Shown here piece after piece: positions 1-10,612 of a DNA stretch of 64,000 nt. The notes below the pieces were generated by a model. That model was not told the DNA's origin, searched no databases, and saw only the letters and a program-made list of their open reading frames with translations. Each line of letters starts with the position of its first letter. Position 1 is the first letter of the stretch. Source of the stretch: Macrobrachium rosenbergii (lineage: Eukaryota; Arthropoda; Malacostraca; Decapoda; Palaemonidae); the NCBI RefSeq assembly GCF_040412425.1, contig NC_089788.1, positions 64,632,720 through 64,696,719 of the forward strand. The letters run 5' to 3'. Made by a program: the position numbers and the translations under genes.

Positions 1-51
1 GATTATCAGTTTTTAATTCTGTTTCTTTATTTTATTCAGAGAATAAACGTT

Positions 52-53
<2 letters not shown>

Positions 54-103
<50 letters not shown>
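54..103 (+). repeat. (GA)n microsatellite
   Basis: Uninterrupted GA tract between AATAAACGTTGG and the D-linked GATTTGATATCAAG sequence. The unit B equivalent is at 5073. Confidence 0.95.
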
Positions 104-107
<4 letters not shown>

Positions 108-229
108 ATATCAAGTACTTTAATGGTTTTATGCTTTACTCATTCAATCGCCTTTCCATTTACATTCCTATTACTTGTCTTTCTCCATGCCATTTCCTTC
201 TTCTTCTTCCTCCTCCTCCTCCTCCTCCC

Positions 230-600
230 AAGAACCACAGCGCTCTGTGAAGCTTCATTAATGTTCGCCAGACGTCGGCCTTGATGTGTCTGTCAAGTGT
301 CATCATCAAAGGGAGTCGAACCTCCTCCTCCGCTGATATGGACTCCTCACACTTGGACGAGTCTCTCATTAGGTGTTTAGACTCTGGTCCTCCTCGATGC
401 TTATCCAGAGAGGAGGAGGAGGAGGTGGAGCTGTTACTCGGGATTGCTTTCTGTGATGCAGGGTTTCATGATGATGCCTTTGTTACGGGAATTTCAGATG
501 GAGGTTTTGGCCAATGAAAGCGCTGAAGGACGCGCAGTTTCTTGGCGAAGTTTTTCTCGAATTAAATGCTACTGAAACGAAGAGACTTTCTTATATAGTT
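230..600 (+). repeat. Module D copy 1, left inverted arm of unit A
   Basis: Contains ATGTTCGCCAGACGTCGGCC followed by a TGTGTCTGTCAAGTGTCATC core, then a CTC/GGA-rich stretch. The same sequence appears reverse-complemented at 2645-3015 at roughly 90% or better identity by eye, so units A and B are bounded by long inverted repeats. The family recurs at 5270-5650 (+), 7315-7690 (-), 15250-15515 (-), 20530-20785 (-), 27960-28066 (+) and 38265-38440 (+). Confidence 0.8.
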
Positions 601-1959
601 GTGTTTTTGATTGTCACTATATTTAAAACTGTTGGATTTTTTTTTAAATGCTTTTTATTAGGTTTCAAATCTTTCAAAACCTTGATGACGTTCGAAGATC
701 GCCGACTCAGTGGATCGTGTTTTCATGCTGAAGGAACTTGTCTTATTCCCTTGCTGAGAATTTGACACTCTTTGCTGGAGTGATGACAGGTCCCCTTAAG
801 CTAAAGACAGAATAACTGAGGTTATCTTGTGTCAACTGTTCAAACTTACTACTGAGTTCTTGGTAAAAGGACGAAGTCTGAGGCAAAATCATCTTGTCTT
901 CTGTTATAATCGTTTCATTTCCTGTCAATCTGCGAAAACGTGGCAACAGTTAAATTTTTTTCTGAATGGGAAATGATTCCCCTTTTATATTTAGAGATTA
1001 CAGCTTTATGCCACTGAGATAAGAGTTCTTTTCGAGAGGGAAAATTTGTCAAATTTAACCAATAATCAAACTGACCCAGAATGATATATGATACAACAAG
1101 TGACATTATAGGTATTGCATATGAATTAAATTAATATTCCTTCATCGTTTAATGTACAGGTACTCATTTTTTTAATCATACACATGATCCTTTGCTTTCC
1201 AAATATCATAACTGCCATTGCAGCTGTGCTTTTAATAAGAGTGAGTCCTGATGCAGCCAGAGACACCAGTCTACTTTCATGAAATCATTAATATTTTTTC
1301 CAAAGGAATGAGGGCAACGAATTCATGGATCTTCGTCTATAACTCACAATGTAAAATCTCATTACTTCTGATTATAACTCCCATTTTCCTACAATTGTCA
1401 ATAAGCCCTTGAAGTACTATTACTACTAGTGTAAATTTACAAGTAGGAAACACCGTATGTAAAAATCGTAAGTTGCCATTGAATGGCAAATCCAGCTTCC
1501 ACATAATGCAACGCTTCTATGTGAAAAACAAGTAAAACGGAGGGAAGGAAACAACGGTTTAAATAATTCCTATGGGAAAAGGAATCAGCCAGTACATAAA
1601 CATAAGAAAAACGGCATTATTGATTTTAAAAATTAGGGCATTGTTCCATTTGCTAGCTTTGGCACGGAAACAAAGCCAGAGAATCCGTTCCATTGTCTTG
1701 CAGTGAAGGGATTATAAGACTTGGCACTAGACAGAGTAACCACGTGACACTCAGAGTTCAACAACATGAAAGAAGTATACAAGCACTGAATTACAGCTAA
1801 GGGCATCAATCACTCACCATCCTGGAGTCATATTAGAAGAAAATCGGGAAATGACTAAGAATTGTAAATCCACGAAAATTAGAATTGGGTTAAGCTTCTG
1901 TCAATTTCAAGAGACAATAAATTTCAGGTCAATTTTTCAAAGATATTTCTGAGAATCTA

Positions 1960-2121
1960 AATCTCCCATTTGGCGTCCCTCAGATCTGCTGCCACATCAA
2001 AGGAGGCTCTTGAAAGACCCGTCTGGAGGATGGAAGGATTGGAAAGGGGGCGGGGGGGGGGCTTCATAATGACTATGGCACTGGACAGGGAATGGGATAT
2101 TGGCATATGCCTTGATATGGT

Positions 2122-2122
<1 letters not shown>
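1960..2122 (+). repeat. Module E copy abutting a GA tract
   Basis: Carries CCCGTCTGGAGGATGGAAGG, a poly-G run and CATAATGACTATGGCACTGG, and runs into (GA)n. The same module occurs at 6995-7140 (+), 14288-14450 (-), 19592-19790 (-), 24320-24500 (-), 25470-25585 (+, degenerate) and 30195-30265 (+, partial). Most copies end in a GA/CT tract. Confidence 0.75.

Positions 2123-2178
<56 letters not shown>
2123..2178 (+). repeat. (GA)n microsatellite
   Basis: GA tract at the end of module E. An S1 element follows it directly. Confidence 0.95.
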
Positions 2179-2179
<1 letters not shown>

Positions 2180-2180
2180 A

Positions 2181-2480
2181 GAGCGAGATTTATAGAATTT
2201 AGGCATTCATGCCAGGCACTGGGGCAACTAAGGCCATTCAGCGCTGAAACGGAGATTGACAGTAAAGTTTGAAAGGTGTAACAACCGGAAAACCTTGAAG
2301 TTGCACTGTGAATCAATTGTTAGGAGAGGGTGGGCAGTAAGATGGAAGAAAGAGAATATGAACGGAGGTATATTAAAATGAATGAAAGAGGTTGCAGCTA
2401 GGGGCCGAAGGGACACTGCAAAGAACATTAAGTAATGCCTAAATTGCACGGCATGAGGTGCACTGACGGCAACACCCCCT

Positions 2481-2484
<4 letters not shown>
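2181..2484 (-). mobile_element. S1 SINE-like element, copy 1
   Basis: Read on the plus strand it runs from AGAATTTAGG through CATTCAGCGCTGAAACGG, AGTTGCACTGTGAATC and GGGGCCGAAGGGAC to GGTGCACTGACGGC and CCCCCTTA. It is slightly degenerate: both diagnostic hairpins are imperfect. GA tracts lie on both sides, as expected if it inserted into a single GA array. The paralogous site in unit B (about 7195) is empty. Confidence 0.85.

Positions 2485-2540
<56 letters not shown>
2484..2540 (+). repeat. (GA)n microsatellite
   Basis: GA tract on the far side of S1 copy 1, probably part of the same original array as 2123-2178. Confidence 0.95.
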
Positions 2541-2542
<2 letters not shown>

Positions 2543-2644
2543 AAGGTTCTACATGAGGATACAAGAATAGGTTAGAGGAAATCAATAATAAGGAAAAGTT
2601 ATGGGAAATTAGTAAGTTATCCTCAAGGACAATCACAAACGCAA

Positions 2645-3015
2645 CTATATAAGAAAACCTCCCCATTTCCGAGTCTTTAACTCAAGGAAAACTCCGCCAA
2701 GAAACCTACCTTCTTTCAGCGCTTTCATCGGCCCGAAACCTCCCACTGAAATTTCCATAACAAAGGCATCATCATCATTTTCATATCCTGCATCACCAAA
2801 AGCAATCCCGAGCAACAACAACTCCTCCTCCTCCTCCTCCTCCGCTCTGAATAAGCATCGAGGAGGACCAGAGCCTAAACACCTAATGAGGGACTCGTCC
2901 AAGTGTGAGGAGTCCATATCAGGAGGAGGAGGTTCGACTCCCTTTGATGATGACACTTGACAGACACATCAAGGCCGACGTCTGGCGAACATTAAGGAAG
3001 CTTCACTGAGCACTG
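2645..3015 (-). repeat. Module D copy 2, right inverted arm of unit A
   Basis: Reverse complement of the D module at 230-600, with the same TGATGACACTTGACAGACAC and GGCCGACGTCTGGCGAACAT segments. A GGA-rich stretch and a GA tract follow. A short reverse-strand open frame here matches the plus-strand frame in copy 1 but has no recognised domain and is disrupted in more divergent copies. I regard it as non-coding. Confidence 0.8.
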
Positions 3016-3168
3016 ATGTTCCTTGGGAGGAGGAGGAGGAGGAGGAGAGGAAGAAGAGGAGGAATGGAGGGTATGAAGGAAATAAAAATGTAAAGGAAAT
3101 GGAGGATGAACAGGTAGACCAAATGCGGAGGCTTCAAATCTCTTGAAGTCAAAATTTTTCAAATTCAC

Positions 3169-3170
<2 letters not shown>

Positions 3171-3239
<69 letters not shown>
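3171..3239 (+). repeat. (GA)n microsatellite
   Basis: GA tract closing unit A. Confidence 0.95.
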
Positions 3240-3241
<2 letters not shown>

Positions 3242-3635
3242 ATAATTAAAGTTTTGATATCACCTGTGGAGACAGATCACTTCGGTAACAAGAGAAGCCC
3301 AGCAACAATGCCTCTGACATAAAGAGAAAATTGTTAACAAATATTTTTTAAGCAAGTTAACCCGAGACAAGAAAATCTAACTTGCGCTCATCTGCTTTGT
3401 TAAAGTTAAACAAACATTTCGGTTTACTCACATTATACGAATGGGAAGAAGTGACCAGAATATGTGATCTGTTTTGGGAAGAACCTCTGAGAATGAAAGA
3501 TGCGTTACTTAAGGTGTCATGGATATAATATTTATAAGCATTCCACGGTCTGAAAAACTACTCTTTTTGGAAATTTGAACAGCGATATTCATAGGCTCTT
3601 AATAACGAAGAAAATTTTAAAATTAATGCCTAATC

Positions 3636-3660
3636 TATATATATATATATGTATGTACTG

Positions 3661-3740
<80 letters not shown>
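3636..3740. repeat. (TA)n microsatellite
   Basis: About 100 bp of TA with GTATGTACTGTATG interruptions at its left end. No recognised feature in 3245-3635 or 3740-3940. Confidence 0.95.
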
Positions 3741-3744
<4 letters not shown>

Positions 3745-3939
3745 AGTTCCCAATACCTTGAGAATAATTTATACCCAGTGGAAATTCTTTTAACGACTCA
3801 TCACACATGTTCCCTCATGGGGAAAATTTGTGCGCGAATATATAAAACTGTTTACATAAAGGGACTAGCAAACAAAGTCGAATATACTGAACTGTATAAA
3901 CGTATGTACATATATACACATAAAAGAATAAATGTTTAA

Positions 3940-4350
3940 ATCCACTAAAACCACAGCCAAGGCGCTCCGTTTCTTTGTTGAATTTTGTGAAATTTTCACT
4001 GACCTCTTTCTCTGCTCCAGAACCTTTCTCTCCCACCACAAACGACGACGCCATTATCTTAACTATCCTTCTCTTCCTCTTTGGTTTTCTTCCTTCTTTA
4101 CTACGCCCATCAAGTCCTGCACTTACGTTCCTTCTCCTTTTCGTTAAATGTTTTCCTTTACATCGTCACAACAAACGATTCTAATATCTCGCACGTTTTT
4201 GTATTTCTTCTTCCTCCAACTTTCTAAACTTTCTCCTGCGAAGATCTATATCAAATAACTGCATTCACTTTCCCTTTATTCTCCCATTCGGAAACGCACT
4301 TAAATACTATGGGGAGCCTTTTCAAACGATGCTTAAAAACAGTTGTAATG
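3940..4350 (+). repeat. Module G copy (diverged)
   Basis: Pyrimidine-rich sequence with CCCATCAAGTCCTGCACTTA and CATTCGGAAACGCACTTAAA, matching in order the sequences after the CT tracts at 13130-13480 and 18445-18760. This copy is the most divergent of the three and has no adjacent CT array. 4350-5019 shows nothing I recognise except a 14-bp palindrome TCTGGATATCCAGA near 4418. Confidence 0.6.
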
Positions 4351-5068
4351 AACAATCGCGATAAACTAGTGAATACATAGCAAATCCAGAAACAAAGGAC
4401 CGAGGGGACTCTTTTTCTGGATATCCAGATTTTTTATGCATCGGAAATAATGTCAGTTAAATCTGGATTAAGGAGGCGAAACGGACCAAAAGACACCTCA
4501 TATATTAGATGAAATCACAATTCATGACAAGTTGTTTTATTCTCTCGGAATGGAAAAAAGTGTGCAAGCTAAAGACCAGATATCATCAAATGCTCCTCGC
4601 CCTTAATAACAAAGAATGGGTGGGGGTTTGTTCCTTTCACTACAAACTGACAAATGTTAGATTTAAAAACATTACCATCAAATTTCCGTTTGTTCCTGAT
4701 TTCAGAGCTTTTTATTTAACAAAGCAACTATGCCTGCTGCCACTGCTGCTTTTGATATGGTGATGCATGGTCCTTGAAAGCCAGCGACGTGATAGCCCCG
4801 AGCTGTGCTCGGGCTTGAACTAACAGGACAAAAGATACATCAACAGAACTTAACTGAGCTTGAAGAAATGCAATGTCAAGATATTTTAACACTGTAAATA
4901 AGCAAAGACAACTTTGTCCTCTCTTCCTCCAGATGCCATGGAAGAAAACAGCCTGACTTATGCCTTGTAAGCTGTGAAGTAATCAACAACAAGATATGGA
5001 CGATGGAAGTTTTCATTTTGATTATCAGTTCTTTAATTCTGTTTCTTTATTTTATTCAGAGAATAAAC

Positions 5069-5072
<4 letters not shown>

Positions 5073-5131
<59 letters not shown>
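5073..5131 (+). repeat. (GA)n microsatellite
   Basis: Counterpart of 54-103 in unit B. Confidence 0.95.
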
Positions 5132-5134
<3 letters not shown>

Positions 5135-5269
5135 AAATTTGATATCAAGTACTTTGATGGTTCTATGCTTTACTCATTCAATCGCCTTTCCCCTTACATT
5201 CCTTTTACTTCTCTTTCTTCATGCCATTTCCCTTCTTCTTCCTCCTCCTCCTCCTCCCAAGGAACCACA

Positions 5270-5650
5270 GCGCTCTGTGAAGCTTCATTAATGTTCGCCA
5301 GACGTCGGCCTTGATGTATCTGTCACGTGTCATCATCAAAGGGAGTCGAACCTCCTCCTCCGCTGATATGGACTCCTCACTCTTGCACGAGTCTCTCATT
5401 AGGTGTTTAGACTCTGGTCCTCCTCGATGCTTATCCAGAGCGGAGGAGGAGGAGGAGGAGCTATTGCTAGGGATTGCTTTCAGTGATGCAGGATTTGATG
5501 ATCATGCCTTTGTTACGGGAATTTCAGAGGTAGGTTTTGGCCAATGAAAGCGCTGAAGGACGAGCGGTTTCTTGGCGCAGTTTTTCTTGAGTTAAAGGAT
5601 ACTGAAATGAGGAGGTTTTCTTATATAGTTTTGTTCTTGATTATCATTAT
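5270..5650 (+). repeat. Module D copy 3, left arm of unit B
   Basis: Near-identical to the copy at 230-600. Same CTC/GGA low-complexity centre and the same downstream TTTAAAACTGTTGG sequence leading into the unit interior. Confidence 0.8.
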
Positions 5651-6994
5651 ATTTAAAACTGTTGGGTTTGTTTTTAAATGTTTTTTTTATTAGGTTTCAA
5701 ACCTTTCAAAACCTTGATGACGTTCGAAGATCGCCAACTCATTGGGTCGTGTTTTCATGCTGAAGGAACTTAGTCTTATTCCTTTGCTGAAAATTTGACA
5801 CTCTTGCTTCCGAGTCTGGAGTGATGACAGGCCCCTTTACGCTAAGGACAGAATAACTAAGCTTATCTTGCGTCAACTGTTCAAACTTACTACTGAGTTC
5901 TTGGTAAAAGGGCGAAGTCTGATATGTCGACCTGTCTCCCTCTGTTACACTCGTTTCATATCCTGTCAATCTGCGAAAGTGTAGCAATAGTTAAAAATAT
6001 TTCTGAATGGGAAATTATTCACCCTCTGAGATAAAGAGTTCTTTTCGAGAGGGAAAAACTTGTCAAATTTAGTCAGTATTCAAACTGACCCAGATTTGAT
6101 ATAAACAACGAAATTATAGGTATATACGAATTAAATTAATATTCCTTCATCTTTTAATGGACAGCTATTCATTTTTCAATCATACTCATGATCCATTTCT
6201 TTCCAATTATCATAACTGCCATTGCATCCGTGCACTTTACACGAGTGTATCCTGATACGGCCAGAGACACCAATTTACTATCATGAAATCATTAATATTT
6301 TTTTAAAAGAGTTAAAGTAACGAATTCATAGACCTTCGTCTCCAGTTTATAAAGTAAAATCTCATTATTTCTGGTTATAACTCCCATTTTCCTACAATTG
6401 TCAATAGGTTCTTGAAGGCATCTTGGGTTACGTTTGGAGATGCCTTTACTGAAGTGTTGTTATTACTACAGCAAATTTACAAGTAGCAAACACTCGTATG
6501 GAACAATCGTAAGACGCCACTGAATTGCAAATGTGAAAAACGATTAAAACGGAGATAAGGAAATAACAGTTGAAATAACTGCCACGCGAAAAGGAATCAG
6601 CCAATATACAAACATGAGAAAAACTGCAATACTGATTTTAACAAGTAAGGCATTGTCCCATTTGTTAGCTATGGCACGGAAAATAAAACCAGAAATTCCG
6701 TTCCACAGTCTTGCAGTGAAAGGATTATAAGACTTGGCACTAGACAGAGTAACCACGTGACACCCAGAGTTAAACAACTAGAAACAGTATACAAGCACTG
6801 ACTTACAGCTCTTCATTAAAGCTGCTAAGGGCATCAACCACGCACCATCTCGGGGACCAACGAAGAAAATCGGGAAATGACTACGAATTGTAAACCCCAC
6901 GAAAATTAGAATTGGGTTGAGCTTCTGTCAATTTCAAGAGACGCTAAATTTCAGGTCAACTTTTTAAAGATATTTCTGAGAATCTGAATCTCGC

Positions 6995-7139
6995 ATTTCG
7001 CGTCCCTCAGATCTGCCACATCAAAGGAGGCTCTTGAAGGACCCGTCTGGAGTATGGAAGGACTGGAAGAAGGTGGGGGGGGGCCTTCATGATGACTATG
7101 TCACTGGACAGGGTATGTGACATTGGCATATGCCTTGAC

Positions 7140-7140
<1 letters not shown>
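6995..7140 (+). repeat. Module E copy in unit B
   Basis: Same order as at 1960-2122: the GGAGG/GGAAGG motif, a poly-G run, ATGACTATGTCACTGGACAG, then a GA tract. Confidence 0.75.
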
Positions 7141-7200
<60 letters not shown>

Positions 7201-7204
7201 AGAG
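7141..7204 (+). repeat. (GA)n microsatellite, unoccupied S1 site
   Basis: Single GA array leading into AATTAAGGTTCTACAAGAGG. In unit A the same position holds GA - S1 - GA. Confidence 0.95.
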
Positions 7205-7314
7205 AATTAAGGTTCTACAAGAGGGTACGAGAATAGGTTAGAGGAAATCAATAATAAGGGTAAATTTATGGGAAATTAGTAAGTTATCCTTAGAGACAAT
7301 CACAAACACATCTA

Positions 7315-7690
7315 TATAAGAAAACCTCCCCATTTCAGCGCCTTTAACTCAAGGAAAACTCCGCCAAGAAACCTACCTTCTTTCAGCGCTTTCATCGTCC
7401 CGAAACCTCCCACTGAAATTTCCATAACAAAGGCATCATCATCATTTTCATATCCTGCATCACCGAAAGCAATCCCGAGCAACAACAACTCCTCCTCCTC
7501 CTCCTCCGTCCTGGATAAGCATCGAGGAGGACCTGAGTCTAAACACCTAATAAGCGACTCGTCCAAGTGTGAGGAGTCCATATCAGCGGAGGAGGAGGTT
7601 CGACTCCCTTTGATGATGACACTTGACAGACACATCAAGGCCGACGTCTGGCGAACATTAAGGAAGCATCACAGGGAGCTGTGGTTCCTT
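7315..7690 (-). repeat. Module D copy 4, right arm of unit B
   Basis: Reverse-oriented D module matching 2645-3015. It continues into an expanded (GGA)n tract at 7692-7772 that is only short in unit A. Confidence 0.8.
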
Positions 7691-7691
7691 T

Positions 7692-7772
7692 GGGAGGAGG
7701 AGGAGGAGGAGGAGGAGGAGGAGGAGGAGGAGGAGGAGGAGGAGGAGGAGGAGGAGGAGGAGGAGGAGGAGG
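7692..7772 (+). repeat. (GGA)n trinucleotide array
   Basis: About 26 GGA units inside module D copy 4. The unit A copy has only a short GGA run. Confidence 0.95.
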
Positions 7773-7902
7773 AAGGGAAATAGCATGGAGAAATTGAAGT
7801 AAAACGAATATAAAGGGAAAGGCGGTTGAATGAAAAAAGCAAAGGATCAGCAAAGCGCTTGATGTTACATTTTTAATTTCTCTTTCCCCTCACAGAATAA
7901 AC

Positions 7903-7904
<2 letters not shown>

Positions 7905-7976
<72 letters not shown>
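7905..7976 (+). repeat. (GA)n microsatellite
   Basis: Preceded by CAGAATAAACGT, the same leader in the same orientation as at 54 and 5073. Confidence 0.95.
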
Positions 7977-7979
<3 letters not shown>

Positions 7980-8004
7980 TAAAGACATAATGTTATATGT
8001 GAAA

Positions 8005-8316
8005 TAAGGTAAAACAAGTCAATAATACCATCAGAAGAAGAAGAAGGACAAACTTGGCAAAACATTTTTGTGAGGTCATGAATAAGAGATATGATGGGAA
8101 TAATTTGATTGATGTACCAGAAGCCGGCGAAGACCTGACTGTGCTTATGAATGAATTCACATTTTCTGAAGTGGAATCAATCATAAACTCAAGGTTATGA
8201 AGGAATCACCGCAGAGAAGGTTTTAGCGGAAACTGAAATAGCACTTCGAAAACTAACTAGACTGTTTTGCGAAGTACGGAATGAGGAAACAAAGCCTGAT
8301 TATTGGGAATTAGGAG
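8005..8316 (+). pseudogene. LINE reverse transcriptase fragment, 5' part (RTE/BovB-like)
   Basis: Frame-by-frame translation gives AKHFCEVMNKRYDGNNLIDV, then FTFSEVESIINSRL, then after frameshifts RLFCEVRNEETKPDYWEL. This is the pattern of the region just before the RT palm in RTE/BovB-type LINEs (HF..LLN, an EV...I..LK block, and a P.W motif before the catalytic domain). It is interrupted by stops and frameshifts, so it is dead. An S1 element interrupts it at 8317 and the frame resumes at 8632. The assignment rests on motif memory; a protein search would settle the clade. Confidence 0.7.
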
Positions 8317-8631
8317 AATAGAATACAATATGGAATTTAGGTCAAGGGCCAAGCGCTGGGACCTATGAGGTCATTCAGCGCTAAAACGGAAATTGACAAT
8401 AAAAAGTACTGAAATGTGTAACAGGAGGAAAACCTCGCAGTTGCACTATGAATCAGTTGTTTTCTAGAAGAGTGGAAAGTAAGACGGAAGAAAGAGAATA
8501 TGAACGGAGGTACAGTAAGAGGAATGAAAGGGGTTGCAGCTAAGGGCCGAGGGGACACTGCAAAGAACCTTAAGCAATGCCTACAGTGCACCGCATGAGG
8601 TGCACTGATGGCACTAACCCCCTACGGGAAG
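8317..8631 (-). mobile_element. S1 SINE-like element, copy 2, full length with TSD
   Basis: 315 bp. Plus-strand reading starts with an AATAGAATACAATATGGAAT tail, then the hairpin AGCGCTG...CATTCAGCGCT, and ends with the perfect hairpin CAGTGCACC-GCATGA-GGTGCACTG and CCCCCTACGGGAA. The host sequence GGGAATTAGGAG occurs on both sides (8305-8316 and 8632-8643), a perfect 12-bp target-site duplication. The A/T-rich pentamer repeat is taken as the 3' tail, so the element points to the minus strand. No clear tRNA A/B boxes were seen. Confidence 0.92.
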
Positions 8632-8955
8632 GGGAATTAGGAGTAACAGCAAAAGTAGCAAAGAAAGATGACCTGACCGAATCTGGGAACTAGAGAGGCA
8701 TGGCACTTGCATCGGGTGTGACGAAAATATTCAATAAACTCATTCTCAATAGATTGGAGAAAGATTCTGAAAAAGCCGGTTTTAGAAAAGGCAGGATCTG
8801 CACAGATCTAATTCTTGTGTTAAGTCCTACTATGCAGTAGTGTATGGAATTAAATGTTCCTTGTGGCGTCTTTAATTGATCACAAGAAAGCATTTGAGAG
8901 CAAGAAATGTAGACCAATATTAAGGAAGGTCATGCGTCGCTATGGCATTCCCGTT
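8632..8955 (+). pseudogene. LINE reverse transcriptase fragment, 3' part
   Basis: Continues the frame of 8005-8316: KKDDLTESGN, RGMALASGVTKIFNKLILNR, then EKAGFRKGRICTDLILVL and, after frameshifts, LIDHKKAFES. These match the LINE RT core: KKGD...NYRGI.L....K.....I..R, QAGFR.GR...D.I, and D..KAFD. At least one stop and several frameshifts mean it is inactive. A short (GT)n tract begins at about 8967. Sequence to 9060 shows no further RT motifs. Confidence 0.8.
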
Positions 8956-9238
8956 GAATATGATGTGTGTGTGTGTGTGTAATCAATTTGGGATGGGCTT
9001 CTTAACGCGATAACATTTTCTACCCTGGCTGCGATCCATCACAATCAACTAACCACCAAGTTCATAATTCACTGCCTAAGTAAACAGATGCACAATGGAT
9101 TTATTGGGGCCAAGTCATTATTCCTCCACTGTTTGCTTACAGCATCCTTCCCTGTTTTACCAGTAATTATGTTTACCCATTTTTTAATCATATATTTTTG
9201 ACTGCGTGCAGTCCCTCTCCCTACCTCGTTTTCCGTCG

Positions 9239-9554
9239 TATAGAATAGAATAGAATATAGAATTAAGGCCAAACGCTGGTGGGACCTATAAGGTCATTCA
9301 GCGCTGAGAATGAAACAGAGAAAAAGCTCTTAAAGGTGTAACACGAGGAGTCCCTCGCAGTTGCACTATGAAACAATTGTTAGAAAGGAAGGAAAGTAAG
9401 ATGGAAGAAACAGAATATGAACGGAGGTACAGTAAAAGGTATGAAAGGGGTTGGAGCTAGGGGCCGAAGAGACGCTACAAAGAACCTTAAGTAATGCCTA
9501 CAGTGCACCGCATGAGGTGGGTGCAATGACGGCCCTAACCCCCTACGGGAACTC
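9239..9554 (-). mobile_element. S1 SINE-like element, copy 3
   Basis: Begins (plus strand) with TATAGAATAGAATAGAATAT, the clearest example of the pentamer tail, and ends at CCCCCTACGGGAAC. A possible short target duplication TCCGTCG flanks it (9232-9238 and 9555-9561). The body matches copy 2 with few indels. Confidence 0.88.
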
Positions 9555-9939
9555 TCCGTCGAGAAATGTATGAGAATCGTTCTAAATTGTCCGGAAATTG
9601 AATAAGGAACGGAGTTACAAAAATCATTTCGTGGCAGGAAGACCTCGCCTTATTTCCTACTTTTTGGGGACGAATCGGATTGCGAGACCCTCTTTCCGCA
9701 CGTTTAGGGAAAACTGGTCTTCTTTTTTTTGTTTTTATTTTCACATCTCATTTTTGCTTCCAACTTTCCTTTTCTTTTACCCTCATTCTTCGTCTTTTGG
9801 TGTGTGTGTGTGTCTTCGGGTCGTAAAGCTTTCTCGGTCGTGGAGCGTCACATAAATTCTTTCAAATGTTCTTGCATGAGTTTTCGTTCCAAAGGTTTTG
9901 TTGGGAAAACCTTTTGCGATATTCCTCGTCCGATGAAGA

Positions 9940-10076
<137 letters not shown>

Positions 10077-10424
10077 CAACATATAACGAACAATCGCATT
10101 CAGGTATATGCATGATAAACAGTTAAAAAATTAAATGCTGAAGATACACTGGTAAAAATTTACAGCAAACTCTTAAGCTCTCCGGAGACCCATGTCTCCT
10201 TCCTCAAACAGAACAGAATGAATGCAGCGAAATGTAACATGTACCCTTTACATGGAAGGCAGACAGTGTCAAGAAGAGTGTGCCGCCTTCTTCGGCGAAC
10301 AAGCTGCCCATATTTGGATTCGCGTAAGGAAAGGGTAAGACTCCACAGTTTATGCATAAACTTTGTTTGGAAATTCTATTTTCAGGTTTGATAGCTTCAT
10401 GTACAAGGAAACTTTTGACATAAT

Positions 10425-10604
10425 TTATCAGCAAATCTATATATGGAATTTCTCGAACTTAAACTTCTTCCCAAATGACATAAATCTAAGCATCTGGGAG
10501 AGATATGTAAACGATGTGTTCACTTAATCAGACAAGTTTAACGATGATACTTTAAAAGAGATCCTAAATTCACTAAATTCACAATTAAATTACTCATTTG
10601 ACGC
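10425..10604 (+). pseudogene. Penelope-like (PLE) RT fragment, part 1
   Basis: Translates as QQIYIWNFSN, PNDINLSIWERYVNDVF, a stop, then a segment with LKEILNSLNSQLNYSFD. The order RYVDD-F followed by an L..LN....I.F motif is the conserved RT motif region of Penelope-like elements; here the second D is preceded by N (YVND). A palindromic S2 element begins at about 10613 and further PLE-like sequence follows it. Broken by a stop codon. 10075-10425 shows nothing certain. Confidence 0.55.
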
Positions 10605-10612
10605 TATAAAAC

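Larger units (their letters stand above)
1..3245. repeat. Segmental duplication unit A (left end cut by window)
   Basis: Colinear with 5020-7985 over almost its whole length: both begin with GATTATCAGTT-type sequence leading into AATAAACGTTGG and a GA tract. They then share module D (plus), a ~1.9 kb interior, module E, a GA tract and module D inverted. The unit shows no coding function; short open frames in D are shared by copies but lie in purine-rich low-complexity sequence. The main structural difference from unit B is an S1 element present here at about 2181-2484 and absent from B. About 600-1960 is interior sequence with no recognised feature apart from its match to 5640-6995. Confidence 0.85.
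5020..7985. repeat. Segmental duplication unit B
   Basis: Second copy of the composite at 1-3245, offset by about 5.02-5.03 kb near the left end. It has the same order: AATAAACGTTGG-(GA)n, module D plus, interior, module E, GA tract, module D inverted with an expanded GGA tract, then (GA)n. It lacks the S1 insertion seen in unit A. About 1.8 kb of unrelated sequence (3245-5020) separates the two copies. Divergence by substitutions and small indels suggests an old duplication or two copies of a foldback-like element. I cannot distinguish these without genome-wide copies. Confidence 0.85.

Noticed and set aside
281..517. Small protein conserved among module D copies
   Set aside because: Near-identical frames exist in the four A/B copies, but the diverged copies at 15250 and 20530 read in a shifted frame, as expected for non-coding repeats.
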